Shown here: piece by piece, positions 15,595-24,386 of the stretch
Layout: each line of letters opens with the position of its first letter
Position numbering within the stretch: the stretch's first letter is position 1
DNA from: an uncultured Eubacterium sp.
Lineage (GTDB): Bacteria; Bacillota; Clostridia; Peptostreptococcales; Anaerovoracaceae
Assembly: GCA_937966095.1 (NCBI GenBank)
Contig: CALCKF010000088.1
Coordinates: 1 to 44,514, forward strand
Length of the DNA: 44,514 nt
Reading direction: 5' to 3'
Made by a program: the position numbers and the translations under genes
Notes under the pieces: generated by a model
The model's database searches: none
What the model was told of the DNA's origin: nothing
Seen by the model: the letters and a program-made list of their open reading frames with translations, nothing else

Positions 15595-17025
15595 ATGGAA
15601 ATCAACTATGAAGCATATGTCAGTGAGCTTATGAACAGAGCAAAAAAAGCGCAAAAAATTTTAGAGGGGTATTCTCAGCAGCAAGTCGATGAGCTTGTAA
15701 AAGCAATTGCTTTCTATGGAACAAGGCCTGCATTTATGCGTGAGGTTGCAGAGAGGACAGTTGCCGAATCAGGTATGGGTAATGTTGAAGATAAAATAGC
15801 CAAAATATGGAACAAGACAATAGGGCATTATAGAGAAATGAAGGATGAAAAGTCTGTTGGTCTTATACATTTTGATGAAAAGAGAAATGTGGCGGAATAC
15901 GCAAAGCCTATGGGGGTCATAGGAGCTCTTGCACCGGTAACTAATGCAGAAAATACTGCTGTTGTTAAGCCTATGAACGCTATAAAAGGGAGAAACGCCA
16001 TAATCCTGGCACCTCATCCTAAAGCAGCAAAAGTAAATATGTTTGTTGTTGAATATCTGAGAAAAATACTTAAAAAGTTTAATGCTCCTGAAGATCTTAT
16101 AATGGCAATAGATCCTGAATATGTCAGCATTAAATGCTCTGGTGAACTTATGAAACAATGTGATTTCGTATTGGCTACCGGAGGTGCCGGCATGGTGAAG
16201 GCTGCTTATTCGTCGGGCACTCCGGCTATAGGAGTCGGTACAGGTAATGACGCCGTATATGTTGACGGAACAACAGATCTTGAAAAGGTGGCCGATATGG
16301 TTAGGATTTCTAAATGCTTTGATAATGCCACAAGCTGTTCAACAGAGAACGTTATGCTTATACAGAAAGAATGCTATGATGAGTTTGTTGCGGCGCTCCA
16401 GCACCATGGAGGGTTCATTATTCCGGAAGGATCCGAAAACAAAGAAAAACTTAAGAGGACATTATGGCCGGAATGGCCTGCAAATCATAATCTCAACAGG
16501 CATATAGTAGCACAGCCTATCGAGAAGATTGCAGATTTGGCAGGTATAGATATCACAGAAGAAACGGAGTTTATGTTTGTGGAAGAAAATGACGGTATAG
16601 GTCATGAATATCCGTTTACAGGAGAAAAACTTTCGCGTATTACTACACTTGTAAAGGTCGACAGCTTTGAAGAAGCTATGGATAAAATGGAAGCTGTTAT
16701 GGACTATATGGGTAAAGGACACGGATGCGGAATACATACTGTTGATGATGATAAGATAGAGAGAATGGCATTGCGTATGCCTGTTGCAAGAATGATGGTA
16801 AATCAGCCGCAGGCAGTTGGTAACAGCGGTTCATGGGAAAACGGGATGCCTATGACTATGACACTGGGATGCGGTACATGGGGGAACAACAGTGTGTCCC
16901 ATAATGTCAACTGGAAAGATCTTATAAACGTAACACATGTTTCAAGACCTTTACCTATGAATAAGCCTAAAGAAGAAGATCTTTTTGACGAAGAGTTCGT
17001 AAAAAACAATTCGGAACCGTTGTAA
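15595..17025 (+). CDS. CoA-acylating-type aldehyde dehydrogenase
   Basis: 476 residues; AAGGAGGG precedes ATG 15595. It has the aldehyde dehydrogenase fold, with PMGVIGALAPVTNAE (nucleotide site), ATGGAGMVKAAYSSG, and catalytic C248 in FDNATSCSTENV. The thiol context and the absence of the usual general-base Glu motif resemble the EutE/PduP/sulfoacetaldehyde group, which forms acyl-CoA from aldehyde, CoA and NAD(P). From the island it could oxidise malonate semialdehyde (or methylmalonate semialdehyde from thymine) to malonyl-CoA (methylmalonyl-CoA). That substrate is inference; succinate semialdehyde or sulfoacetaldehyde are alternatives. It is a single-gene unit with a sigma-54 promoter and a strong terminator. 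Confidence 0.85.
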   Translation: MEINYEAYVSELMNRAKKAQKILEGYSQQQVDELVKAIAFYGTRPAFMREVAERTVAESGMGNVEDKIAKIWNKTIGHYREMKDEKSVGLIHFDEKRNVAEYAKPMGVIGALAPVTNAENTAVVKPMNAIKGRNAIILAPHPKAAKVNMFVVEYLRKILKKFNAPEDLIMAIDPEYVSIKCSGELMKQCDFVLATGGAGMVKAAYSSGTPAIGVGTGNDAVYVDGTTDLEKVADMVRISKCFDNATSCSTENVMLIQKECYDEFVAALQHHGGFIIPEGSENKEKLKRTLWPEWPANHNLNRHIVAQPIEKIADLAGIDITEETEFMFVEENDGIGHEYPFTGEKLSRITTLVKVDSFEEAMDKMEAVMDYMGKGHGCGIHTVDDDKIERMALRMPVARMMVNQPQAVGNSGSWENGMPMTMTLGCGTWGNNSVSHNVNWKDLINVTHVSRPLPMNKPKEEDLFDEEFVKNNSEPL

Positions 17026-17033
17026 TTGATTTT

Positions 17034-17075
17034 AAAACGGCTGCTGTACTTGCAAGTATGGCAGCTGTTTTGTAA
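17034..17075 (+). terminator. Intrinsic terminator of the aldehyde dehydrogenase gene
   Basis: AAAACGGCTGC (17034-17044) pairs with GCAGCTGTTTT (17061-17071), with an inner TACTTG/CAAGTA stem. The 3' arm ends in TTTT followed by GTAATTT. Confidence 0.85.
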
Positions 17076-17098
17076 TTTATAATATGAAAATTCTGACA

Positions 17099-17127
17099 TT
17101 GACAATATTATTTGCAAAAAGTAATAT
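17099..17127 (+). promoter_or_regulatory. Sigma-A promoter of the first sigma-54 activator
   Basis: Perfect TTGACA (17099-17104), a 17-base spacer and TAATAT (17122-17127), 50 bases upstream of the activator start codon. The activator thus seems constitutively expressed by housekeeping polymerase. Confidence 0.8.
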
Positions 17128-17176
17128 ATAAAAATAAGAACATGATTCATTTTGAAGAATAGAGGCATTAAATGAA

Positions 17177-18610
17177 ATGATAACATTTAAAGACAAAGCA
17201 TATGAATTTGATGAAATAGAAAAAAAAGTGCGTAGGGGTGATATTGAAAACGATAAAGATTTTATTATTGAAGCACTGCGTTCATGTTTTTTTACTCAGG
17301 ATGGTATGACTGTAGTTGATGAAAACGGGATAACCATAATGTCTAATCAGGCTCATCAGCAGATAATGGGGATAAAAAGCAGTGATATCGTAGGAAAAGA
17401 GACAAAAGAACTTGTAAAAGAAGGTATATTCAAAAAATCTGCATCCGTTGAGGTTTTCGAATCAAAGAAGCAAGAGCATGTTATCCAGGAACTGCCAAAT
17501 GGAAAGGCAATACTTACAACAGCAACACCTATATTTGATACGGACGGAAACATAAACCGCATAATAAACAATGTAAGGGATGTTCCCATATTAAATGAGC
17601 TGTATGAGGAGCAGATGAAACAGAAAACACTGATAAGCACTTATAGAAGTGAACTTGTGAAACATAACAATATTGCTCACAACGGACTTATTGCAGAAAG
17701 CGCTGAAATGCGTAATGTTATGGGGTTTGCGGAAAGAGCGGCAACCAATGACAGTATCGTGCTGATACTGGGTGAGTCAGGTGTTGGGAAAGGAGTGATA
17801 GCAAGGCTTATACACAACATGAGCCCAAGGGGGAATAAGCCTATGGTTTCTATAAATTGCGGGGCAATTCCTGAACATTTGCTGGAGTCCGAATTATTTG
17901 GGTATGTGCCCGGTGCCTTTACGGGAGCAAGTAGTGAAGGCAAAATAGGACTTTTTGAAGTTGCTGATGGAGGTGTGGTATTTCTTGACGAGATAGGAGA
18001 ACTGCCTTTGACACTGCAACCAAAGCTGCTTCATTTTCTGGAGACCGGTGAGATGATGAGGGTGGGAAGCACGAAATTGAAAAAGGTGGACTGCCGCATA
18101 ATTGCCGCTACGAACAGAGATTTGAGGGCAATGGTATCGCATGGCGAATTTAGAGAGGATCTATATTACAGGCTTAGTGTTATTCCTATAACTATACCTC
18201 CGCTTCGTGAGCGGCGTGAAGACATCATTCCCCTTACGATCAGATTTTTGAAGGAATTTAATGAAAAGAACAATACTAATAAAACTTTCAGCAAGGAAGT
18301 TTTGACCGTGATGGAAAACTCGGAATGGAAAGGGAACGTAAGAGAATTAAGAAATGCGATTGAGCGGTATGTCGTTTTGAGCTTGAATCAGGAAATATCT
18401 CTTTCAGATATTTCTCAGGAAGAGATGACTGCAAAAAACAGGGAGACTGTTTTGAAAGAAGATCTTCCGGTTTCCCTGCCGGATATAGTTAATAAACTTG
18501 AAGATGAATATATCTTATTGGCAATGAAAGAAGGGGGCAGTATACGCAAGGCGGCAAAATTGCTTGGAATATCTCCCAGTGCGCTTTTCCGCAAGATAAA
18601 CAGAGAATGA
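17177..18610 (+). CDS. Sigma-54-dependent transcriptional activator (PAS-AAA+-HTH), first copy
   Basis: 477 residues. A PAS-like sensor (about 34-140) lies before a short linker. The AAA+ domain has Walker A GESGVGKG (199-206), the sigma-54-contacting GAFTGA loop (246-251), Walker B VVFLDE (267-272) and the arginine-finger region FREDLYYRLSVIPI. A Fis-type helix-turn-helix ends the protein (about 450-475, IRKAAKLLGISPSALFRKI). There is no receiver domain, so it probably senses a small ligand, such as a pyrimidine or beta-alanine, through PAS. It lies between two sigma-54 promoters (15517 and 18783), which it probably drives. It ends before a strong terminator. Confidence 0.93.
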   Translation: MITFKDKAYEFDEIEKKVRRGDIENDKDFIIEALRSCFFTQDGMTVVDENGITIMSNQAHQQIMGIKSSDIVGKETKELVKEGIFKKSASVEVFESKKQEHVIQELPNGKAILTTATPIFDTDGNINRIINNVRDVPILNELYEEQMKQKTLISTYRSELVKHNNIAHNGLIAESAEMRNVMGFAERAATNDSIVLILGESGVGKGVIARLIHNMSPRGNKPMVSINCGAIPEHLLESELFGYVPGAFTGASSEGKIGLFEVADGGVVFLDEIGELPLTLQPKLLHFLETGEMMRVGSTKLKKVDCRIIAATNRDLRAMVSHGEFREDLYYRLSVIPITIPPLRERREDIIPLTIRFLKEFNEKNNTNKTFSKEVLTVMENSEWKGNVRELRNAIERYVVLSLNQEISLSDISQEEMTAKNRETVLKEDLPVSLPDIVNKLEDEYILLAMKEGGSIRKAAKLLGISPSALFRKINRE

Positions 18611-18623
18611 TATATCTGTTTTG

Positions 18624-18638
18624 TTATCGGAACGATAA
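18624..18638 (+). promoter_or_regulatory. Candidate upstream activator site (TTATCG-N3-CGATAA)
   Basis: A perfect 6-3-6 dyad about 150 bases upstream of the -24 element at 18783, a usual distance for a sigma-54 enhancer. It lies just after the activator gene's stop codon. Confidence 0.45.
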
Positions 18639-18672
18639 TTGTACCGGGTGTTTTTGAAATGGAACGGGGATG

Positions 18673-18705
18673 AAAGATATTGATGCAGATCAATATCTTT
18701 TTTTT
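18673..18705 (+). terminator. Intrinsic terminator of the first activator gene
   Basis: A perfect 12-base stem (AAAGATATTGAT / ATCAATATCTTT, 18673-18700) with a GCAG loop and a run of T to 18705. Confidence 0.9.
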
Positions 18706-18782
18706 GTGGTGCAAATTTTCTAAACATTGAAAAATACAGATTTAAAAAAAAACAAAATAAAATTTTCAATTATTTGATAATT

Positions 18783-18797
18783 TGGCACATGAGTTGC
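18783..18797 (+). promoter_or_regulatory. Sigma-54 promoter of the pyrimidine operon
   Basis: TGGCAC (18783-18788), five bases, then TTGC (18794-18797): a textbook RpoN -24/-12 element with GG-N10-GC spacing, 93 bases before the permease start. No competing -35/-10 pair is evident. Confidence 0.88.
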
Positions 18798-18889
18798 TCT
18801 TTCAGATAATAACAAAAAGTAACATAATAGCGGCCGATATTATGAAACAATCGTTATAGTCCTAAGATATTCTTTTAGAAGGAGTAAAC

Positions 18890-20419
18890 ATGGAAAACAA
18901 ATACACACAGATCGAGTTTTCGGAAGGATTGTTCGAATTGGAAGAGGAAACTCGTGCAGAGCTTGCGAGTTCTAAATATGTAAATGATGATCTGCTCCCG
19001 ACATCAGCGACAGAAAGGACATGGACAACTTATAATGTAGGGATGTTATGGGTAGGAATGGTCATCTGCATTACAGGTTTTTCTTATGCAGCTGCATTGA
19101 TAGCACTTGGTATGGCACCGATAATTGCTTTGATCAACGTTCTGATAGGAAACTTAATAATAATGATACCTATGCAGCTCAACTCTCATGCAGGAACGAG
19201 ATACGGGATACCGTTTCCGGTATTTTCACGAATGGCTTTCGGTAAGGCAGGAGCCCATATACCGTCACTGATGAGAGCTGTGGTTGCAGCTGGATGGTGC
19301 GCTATACAGTGCTGGGTAGGAGCTGCTGCTTTTTCATCAATAATTTCGACTTTCGTCGATGGCTGGGATACTGATGGAACAGGGAGGTTTATCGGATTTG
19401 CACTCTTCCTTATAGTAACTTTGCTTATCGGAATAAAAGGATCAGAAGGAATCAAGTGGATAGAAGCTATAGGAAGCCCGATACTTATAATACTTTGCAT
19501 AGGAATGGTATTCTGGATAGTAAGTCTTGGCAATGATTACGGGGTAAGTGTAGGCGATATGCTGATGGCCGGCAATAATCAGGAGGTTTTAGATGCAAAC
19601 GGAGGAATGCTGTATGTATTTATGGCAGGAATCACCAGCAATATTGCTGTATGGGCTACATTAGCTCTTAACATTCCGGACTTTTCCAGATATGCAAGAT
19701 CACAGAAAGATCAGTTTAGAGGACAGCTTTATGCATTCCCAATCTCAGTTATGGCATTAGTAGTAGTTGGAGCTATGTTTGCTGAAGTTACAAAAATAGC
19801 ATATGGAAAGGCCGAGTATGATCCAACGGTGGTGCTGCTGCATCTGGATAATAAGTTTATTGTTATACTGGTATCTATAGGTGTAATAATAGCTACTCTT
19901 ACTACTAATATGGCTGCGAACGTAGTTGCACCGGCAAATGGTTTTGCAAATCTTGCACCAAAGAAAATCAGTTATAAAGTAGGAATAGTAATAACATGTA
20001 TACTGTGTATCTTATACAGACCATGGTGGATATACGGAGATGCAGGAGCATTCATGTTTACGTGGCTGGGCACATGTGGAACTATACTCGGACCTGTAGC
20101 GGCCATAATGGTAGCAGATTACTTTGTCGTAAAGAAAAAGAGGCTGAATTTGAAAGCCCTGTATGATGAAAGTGATGATACATATTCCTATGAAAAAAAT
20201 ATTAATTTCAGAGCTATCATATCATGGGTGCTTGGCGCATTGATACCTATGCTCGGAAATTTCGGAATAGGCGGGGATGTAATGATGTGGATAGGCGCCA
20301 ACAGCTATATTATAGGTTTTATAATAGCGTTTGTACTTTATGTGCTGCTTATGAAAAGTGAAACAAAATCATATATTTCCGAAGAAAAGTTTATTGAAAT
20401 CACAGAGAAAAAATACTGA
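18890..20419 (+). CDS. NCS1-family nucleobase/hydantoin permease
   Basis: 509 residues, about 12 membrane segments; AGAAGGAG precedes ATG 18890. Family signatures are visible: RTWTTYNVGMLWVGM in the first segment, NSHAGTRYGIPFPVFSRMAFG, NIPDFSRYARSQKDQF, and NMAANVVAPANGFANLAPKKIS. NCS1 carriers bring in uracil, cytosine, allantoin, hydantoins or thiamine with H+ or Na+. As first gene of an operon with PreT, PreA and a dihydropyrimidinase, uracil/thymine or dihydropyrimidine import is the best guess. The sequence alone does not fix the substrate. Confidence 0.92.
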   Translation: MENKYTQIEFSEGLFELEEETRAELASSKYVNDDLLPTSATERTWTTYNVGMLWVGMVICITGFSYAAALIALGMAPIIALINVLIGNLIIMIPMQLNSHAGTRYGIPFPVFSRMAFGKAGAHIPSLMRAVVAAGWCAIQCWVGAAAFSSIISTFVDGWDTDGTGRFIGFALFLIVTLLIGIKGSEGIKWIEAIGSPILIILCIGMVFWIVSLGNDYGVSVGDMLMAGNNQEVLDANGGMLYVFMAGITSNIAVWATLALNIPDFSRYARSQKDQFRGQLYAFPISVMALVVVGAMFAEVTKIAYGKAEYDPTVVLLHLDNKFIVILVSIGVIIATLTTNMAANVVAPANGFANLAPKKISYKVGIVITCILCILYRPWWIYGDAGAFMFTWLGTCGTILGPVAAIMVADYFVVKKKRLNLKALYDESDDTYSYEKNINFRAIISWVLGALIPMLGNFGIGGDVMMWIGANSYIIGFIIAFVLYVLLMKSETKSYISEEKFIEITEKKY

Positions 20420-20446
20420 TTATTTTAACAAGGAAGGTAATTCGAC

Positions 20447-21778
20447 ATGTATGACAATAAAATATACAGCATGATCAATGATATAGCTAAAGAGTTAAAG
20501 AGCGACTGCATCAAATTTGTTCAGAAATTGATACAGACTCCATCTATCAGCGGCGATGAATATGAGCTTACTAAAATTCTGATTGCCGAAATGGAAAAAC
20601 TGGGATATGACGATGTAAGCAGAGATAAATATGGTAATGTTATTGGTATAATCAGGGGTGATGAAGAAGGCCCTACGATAATGTACAATTCTCATATGGA
20701 TCATGTGGATCCGGGAGATCCCGATAACTGGCAGGGCTATGATCCTTACGGAGGGGAAATAGACATATGCGAGTGTGACAACGAAGACAGGACAGTAAAA
20801 GAAATGGTTGAGTGCATCCATGGAAGAGGCGCGTCAGATGTAAAGAGCGGGCATGGATTTCAGATCTATGCAGGTGCTATCCTGATAAAACTGCGTCAGC
20901 AGGGCGTGAAGCTTAAGGGCAATTTTATGTATACAGGCGTTGTGCATGAGGAATCAGGACAGAACGGGGGAACAAGACGTCTTATCGCTGAAACTTTCCC
21001 TGAAAGAGGACTTGATTTTGATGCCATGGTTTCTTCAGAAGCTACAAGCCTGAGTCTGTACCTCGGGCACAGAGGAAGAATAGAATATCTGATAACCGTT
21101 TATGGAAGAACAAGCCATGGAAGCTGTCCGCAAAACGGAATAAACGCCATTTATAAAGCTATACCTGTTATTGAAAAAATAAGAACGGAAGTTATTCCTA
21201 TACTGCCTAAAGATCCTGATGGCGAAGTTGAACAGGCATCTATTTCGCTTAATATAATAGAATGCTCACCGGGGGCTCTGTCGATAGTTCCGGATCAGTG
21301 TTTCTTATCATATGACAGAAGAACTATGATAGGTGAAACTGAAGAAAGCGCGATGGAGATACTGCAAAAAGTCCTTGATGATATAGCTGCAGAGGATCCT
21401 GAATTTAAAGCGAAGATTGAAGTGAAACCATGTATAGATAAATGCTATACAGGTGAAGTTATGAAAGGATATAAATTTACAGAAGCTTGGAAAATAAAGA
21501 AAGATCATCCGTTCACTGAGGCTTGTGCCAGAGCTTTAAAGAATTTAGGACAACCTGTTAAATACGGGTACTGGTCGTTTGCGACTGACGCAGCTGTGAC
21601 AGCAGGATATTACAGGAAGCCTACGATCGGATATTCAGGAATGCAGGAACAGTTTGCCCATACGCCGTATGATAAATGCAGAACAGATTTTATAGAAAAG
21701 GCAATGGCTGGGAATGCCGCTATTTTCCTTACTGCAAGTGAGATGAAGAAAGAAGAATTTAAAGCATTAGATTTTTAA
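20447..21778 (+). CDS. M20-family hydrolase, YgeY-like (candidate N-carbamoyl-beta-alanine hydrolase)
   Basis: 443 residues; AAGGAAGG precedes ATG 20447. Di-metal peptidase M20 fold: NSHMDHVDPGD (H83, D85), the bridging D131 in GRGASDVKSGH, the catalytic Glu pair in VVHEESGQNGG (168-169), and the late His in HTPYDK. Similarity and context resemble YgeY, which in Escherichia coli sits beside a hydantoinase gene in a selenium-linked purine cluster. Here, between the permease and PreT/PreA/dihydropyrimidinase, it is the only candidate to release beta-alanine, CO2 and ammonia from N-carbamoyl-beta-alanine. That function is inference; it could also act on another N-acyl or diamino substrate. Confidence 0.82.
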   Translation: MYDNKIYSMINDIAKELKSDCIKFVQKLIQTPSISGDEYELTKILIAEMEKLGYDDVSRDKYGNVIGIIRGDEEGPTIMYNSHMDHVDPGDPDNWQGYDPYGGEIDICECDNEDRTVKEMVECIHGRGASDVKSGHGFQIYAGAILIKLRQQGVKLKGNFMYTGVVHEESGQNGGTRRLIAETFPERGLDFDAMVSSEATSLSLYLGHRGRIEYLITVYGRTSHGSCPQNGINAIYKAIPVIEKIRTEVIPILPKDPDGEVEQASISLNIIECSPGALSIVPDQCFLSYDRRTMIGETEESAMEILQKVLDDIAAEDPEFKAKIEVKPCIDKCYTGEVMKGYKFTEAWKIKKDHPFTEACARALKNLGQPVKYGYWSFATDAAVTAGYYRKPTIGYSGMQEQFAHTPYDKCRTDFIEKAMAGNAAIFLTASEMKKEEFKALDF

Positions 21779-21799
21779 CTGAGATAGGAGTTGATTGAA

Positions 21800-23062
21800 T
21801 TGAGTAAAGTTGTGAAAAAGGGTTACTATGAAGAAGCAACTCAAAGCTATAATTTAAGAACGGCTATGGAAGAAGCAACCAGATGTCTGGTATGCTATGA
21901 TGCGCCATGCAGCAAGGCTTGCCCTGCAGGTACCGATCCGGCAAAATTTATCCGTTCATTAAAATTCAAAAACGTCAAAGGAGCAGTGGAAACGATAAGA
22001 ACAAACAACCCTTTGGCTGGGAGCTGCGCTAAGGTTTGTCCTTATGATCAGCTTTGCCAGGAAGCTTGTTCAAGATGCGGCATCGATAAACCGATACAGA
22101 TCGGAAGGATACAAAGTTATCTTGTTGAGCAGGAAAAGGCATTTGGTATGAAAGTCAATAAAGCCCCATCTGATAAAAAAGCAGCTAAGATAGCATGTAT
22201 AGGAGCAGGACCGGCATCATTGACATGTGCTGCTGAAATGGCAAAGGCGGGATACAATGTGACGATTTTTGAAAGGGAGCAGAAGGCTGGAGGCGTATTG
22301 ACATATGGAATTGTACCGGCAAGGCTGCCGCAGGAAGTTGTTGATTATGATGTGAAGCTCATTGCTGAAATGGGCGTGGAGTTTAAGTTTGATACAGAGG
22401 TAAAGTCAGGCGATCTTGATTCGTATGATGCAGTTTTCGTGGGAACAGGGCTTTGGGCAGCAAATATTCCTGAAATAGAAGGTGCTGATCTTGATGGAGT
22501 ATATTCGGCAATTGATTTTCTTAAAGAAGCGCGGGAAAAAGGTGAGGATTTCGATCCCGGCAGTACTGTTGTAGTTGTTGGTGGCGGTGATGTTGCAGTT
22601 GATTGTGCAGCTACTGCTAAACTACTAGGAGCAAAAGATGTAAGAATACTTTACAGACGTTCTATAGAAGAGGCTCCGGCTGAAATGGCAGAATTTGAAT
22701 ATGCTTTAAATCTTGGTGTCGGTATAACTACAGGGTTTTATCCTGTAGCGGCAAAAGGAGAAGGAAGACTGCAGATGGTGGAAGCTGCCGGTTTTACAGA
22801 TCCTGCGGCTGAGATGAAACTAAGTGCAGATTCACTGGTATTTGCCACAGGGCAAAAGGCAGAAGATCAGAGAGCGGTTGCTGATGTATGCATTACAGAT
22901 AAAGGCACTATTGAGGTGGATGATAATGGATTAGCGGGAGACAGGATATTTGCTGCTGGTGATATAGTAAATGGCGGACAGACAGTTGTAGAAGCCGTTG
23001 CCGAAGCCAAGAAAGCTGCAGCTGCCATGATTGATTATCTGGAAGGGAAAGGAGTGAAGTAA
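21800..23062 (+). CDS. preT: NAD-dependent dihydropyrimidine dehydrogenase, FAD/Fe-S subunit PreT
   Basis: 420 residues from TTG 21800, which sits 10 bases after the GGAG site; TTG 21791 is too close to it. The N-terminal domain has the Cys motifs CLVCYDAPCSKACPAG and CAKVCPYDQLCQEACSRCG for two [4Fe-4S] clusters. Two nucleotide-binding domains follow, with CIGAGPASLTCAAEMAKAG (FAD) and VVVVGGGDVAVDCAATA (NADH). It ends with FAAGDIVNGGQTVVEAV. PreT passes NADH electrons to PreA for reduction of uracil or thymine. The stop is directly followed by preA, giving a coupled pair as in E. coli. Confidence 0.93.
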   Translation: MSKVVKKGYYEEATQSYNLRTAMEEATRCLVCYDAPCSKACPAGTDPAKFIRSLKFKNVKGAVETIRTNNPLAGSCAKVCPYDQLCQEACSRCGIDKPIQIGRIQSYLVEQEKAFGMKVNKAPSDKKAAKIACIGAGPASLTCAAEMAKAGYNVTIFEREQKAGGVLTYGIVPARLPQEVVDYDVKLIAEMGVEFKFDTEVKSGDLDSYDAVFVGTGLWAANIPEIEGADLDGVYSAIDFLKEAREKGEDFDPGSTVVVVGGGDVAVDCAATAKLLGAKDVRILYRRSIEEAPAEMAEFEYALNLGVGITTGFYPVAAKGEGRLQMVEAAGFTDPAAEMKLSADSLVFATGQKAEDQRAVADVCITDKGTIEVDDNGLAGDRIFAAGDIVNGGQTVVEAVAEAKKAAAAMIDYLEGKGVK

Positions 23063-23063
23063 C

Positions 23064-24317
23064 ATGGCATTTAAGAAAGATCTATCAATTGAATTTGCGG
23101 GAGTGAAGTGCTTAAATCCGTTCTTTCTCGCATCATCTCCGGTTTGTAATAATTATGACATGATAGCTAAGTCCTTTGAAGAGGGATGGGCCGGTGTTTT
23201 TTACAAAAATCAGGACTCTGTACCTGAGCATGAGATATCGCCGATATTCGGAGTGAGCGATATGGGCGGACCATGGTCTATGTTCAAGAATTGCGAGCAT
23301 GCCTCACAGAATACCATGGAGCAGAATCTTGAATACATGATGAGACTTAAGAGAGATTATCCTGAACACAGGATCTTTGCGACGCTTATGGGCGGAAGCG
23401 ATGAAGACTGGACTAATCTGGTAAAATGCGCGTCTCAGGCCGGTATAGACGGCATCGAGCTTAATATGTCATGTCCGCATATGGGACGAGATAATATGGG
23501 TTCAGATGTAGGATGCAACCCGGATCTTGTTGAGCAGTATACGAAGGCAGCCAGAAAGGGGACCGATATACCGATCATCGCGAAAATGACACCTAACATC
23601 ACAAATATGATACCATCTGCAATGGCTGCTGTAAGAGGAGGAGCAGACGGTATTTCGGCTATAAACACTGTTAAGTCAATCATAGGACTGGACAAAGACT
23701 TATTGACAACAGAACCTGTAGTCAACGGGAAATCTGCTGTTTCCGGATTATCCGGGAAGGCGGTTAAACCTATATCATTGAGATTTATATCGGAAATGGC
23801 TCAATACCCAGGCCTTAAAGACATACCGATTTCAGGTGTCGGCGGTGTATATACATGGGAAGATGCTCTTGACTTCCTGCTTCTTGGTGCAAGAAACGTC
23901 CAGGTATGTACTTCTGTTATGGAATACGGATACAGGATAATAGAAGATATCATATCAGGACTTTCGTACTGGATGGAAGAAAAAGGTTTTGACCGTCTTG
24001 ATGATGTGATCGGACTGGCTATTCCGAATATAACTTCACCTTCAGAATTTACAAGGACATTCAAGATCAGACCTGAATTTAATCATGATAAGTGTATAGG
24101 CTGCGGAAGATGTTATGTTTCATGTTATGATGGCGGACATCAGGCAATTGACTGGGATGATGAGAAAAGAAGGCCGTCTCTCAATACTGATAAATGTGTA
24201 GGCTGTCATCTGTGCCAGAAGGTATGCCCTGTTATTGACTGTATAACTCCTGGAGAGGTGGTATTTGATGAAGGTGCTGAGAAGGAAGATATAGTATATA
24301 AGACCAGCTTTGAATAA
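23064..24317 (+). CDS. preA: NAD-dependent dihydropyrimidine dehydrogenase, FMN subunit PreA
   Basis: 417 residues. A dihydroorotate-dehydrogenase-like FMN barrel contains ELNMSCPHMGRDNMGSDVGCNPDLVEQY, AKMTPNITNM, AINTVKSIIGLD and ISGVGGVYTWEDALDFLLLGA. Two C-terminal [4Fe-4S] motifs follow (CIGCGRCYVSCYDGGHQAI and CVGCHLCQKVCP). It matches what I remember of E. coli PreA across its length, including GSDVG in the active loop; a Cys follows where E. coli has Gln. It reduces uracil/thymine to 5,6-dihydro forms with electrons from PreT. For a fermenter this is also an electron sink. Confidence 0.95.
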   Translation: MAFKKDLSIEFAGVKCLNPFFLASSPVCNNYDMIAKSFEEGWAGVFYKNQDSVPEHEISPIFGVSDMGGPWSMFKNCEHASQNTMEQNLEYMMRLKRDYPEHRIFATLMGGSDEDWTNLVKCASQAGIDGIELNMSCPHMGRDNMGSDVGCNPDLVEQYTKAARKGTDIPIIAKMTPNITNMIPSAMAAVRGGADGISAINTVKSIIGLDKDLLTTEPVVNGKSAVSGLSGKAVKPISLRFISEMAQYPGLKDIPISGVGGVYTWEDALDFLLLGARNVQVCTSVMEYGYRIIEDIISGLSYWMEEKGFDRLDDVIGLAIPNITSPSEFTRTFKIRPEFNHDKCIGCGRCYVSCYDGGHQAIDWDDEKRRPSLNTDKCVGCHLCQKVCPVIDCITPGEVVFDEGAEKEDIVYKTSFE

Positions 24318-24336
24318 AAGCCAGTACTTGACTTGT

Positions 24337-24360
24337 GAGAGTCCCGTGTACGGGATTCTT
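24337..24360 (+). other. Intercistronic hairpin between preA and the dihydropyrimidinase gene
   Basis: GAGAGTCCCG (24337-24346) pairs with CGGGATTCTT (24351-24360) around TGTA, with two G-U pairs and no T run. It probably does not terminate; it may stabilise or separate the two parts of the operon message. Confidence 0.5.
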
Positions 24361-24386
24361 GCAGGTTGATTTAGGAGGCAGAATTT

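Noticed and set aside
23460..23540. PreA lacking the active-site Cys at the position used by animal dihydropyrimidine dehydrogenase
   Set aside because: The bacterial PreA I remember has the same GSDVG loop without that Cys, so this is normal for the subunit.
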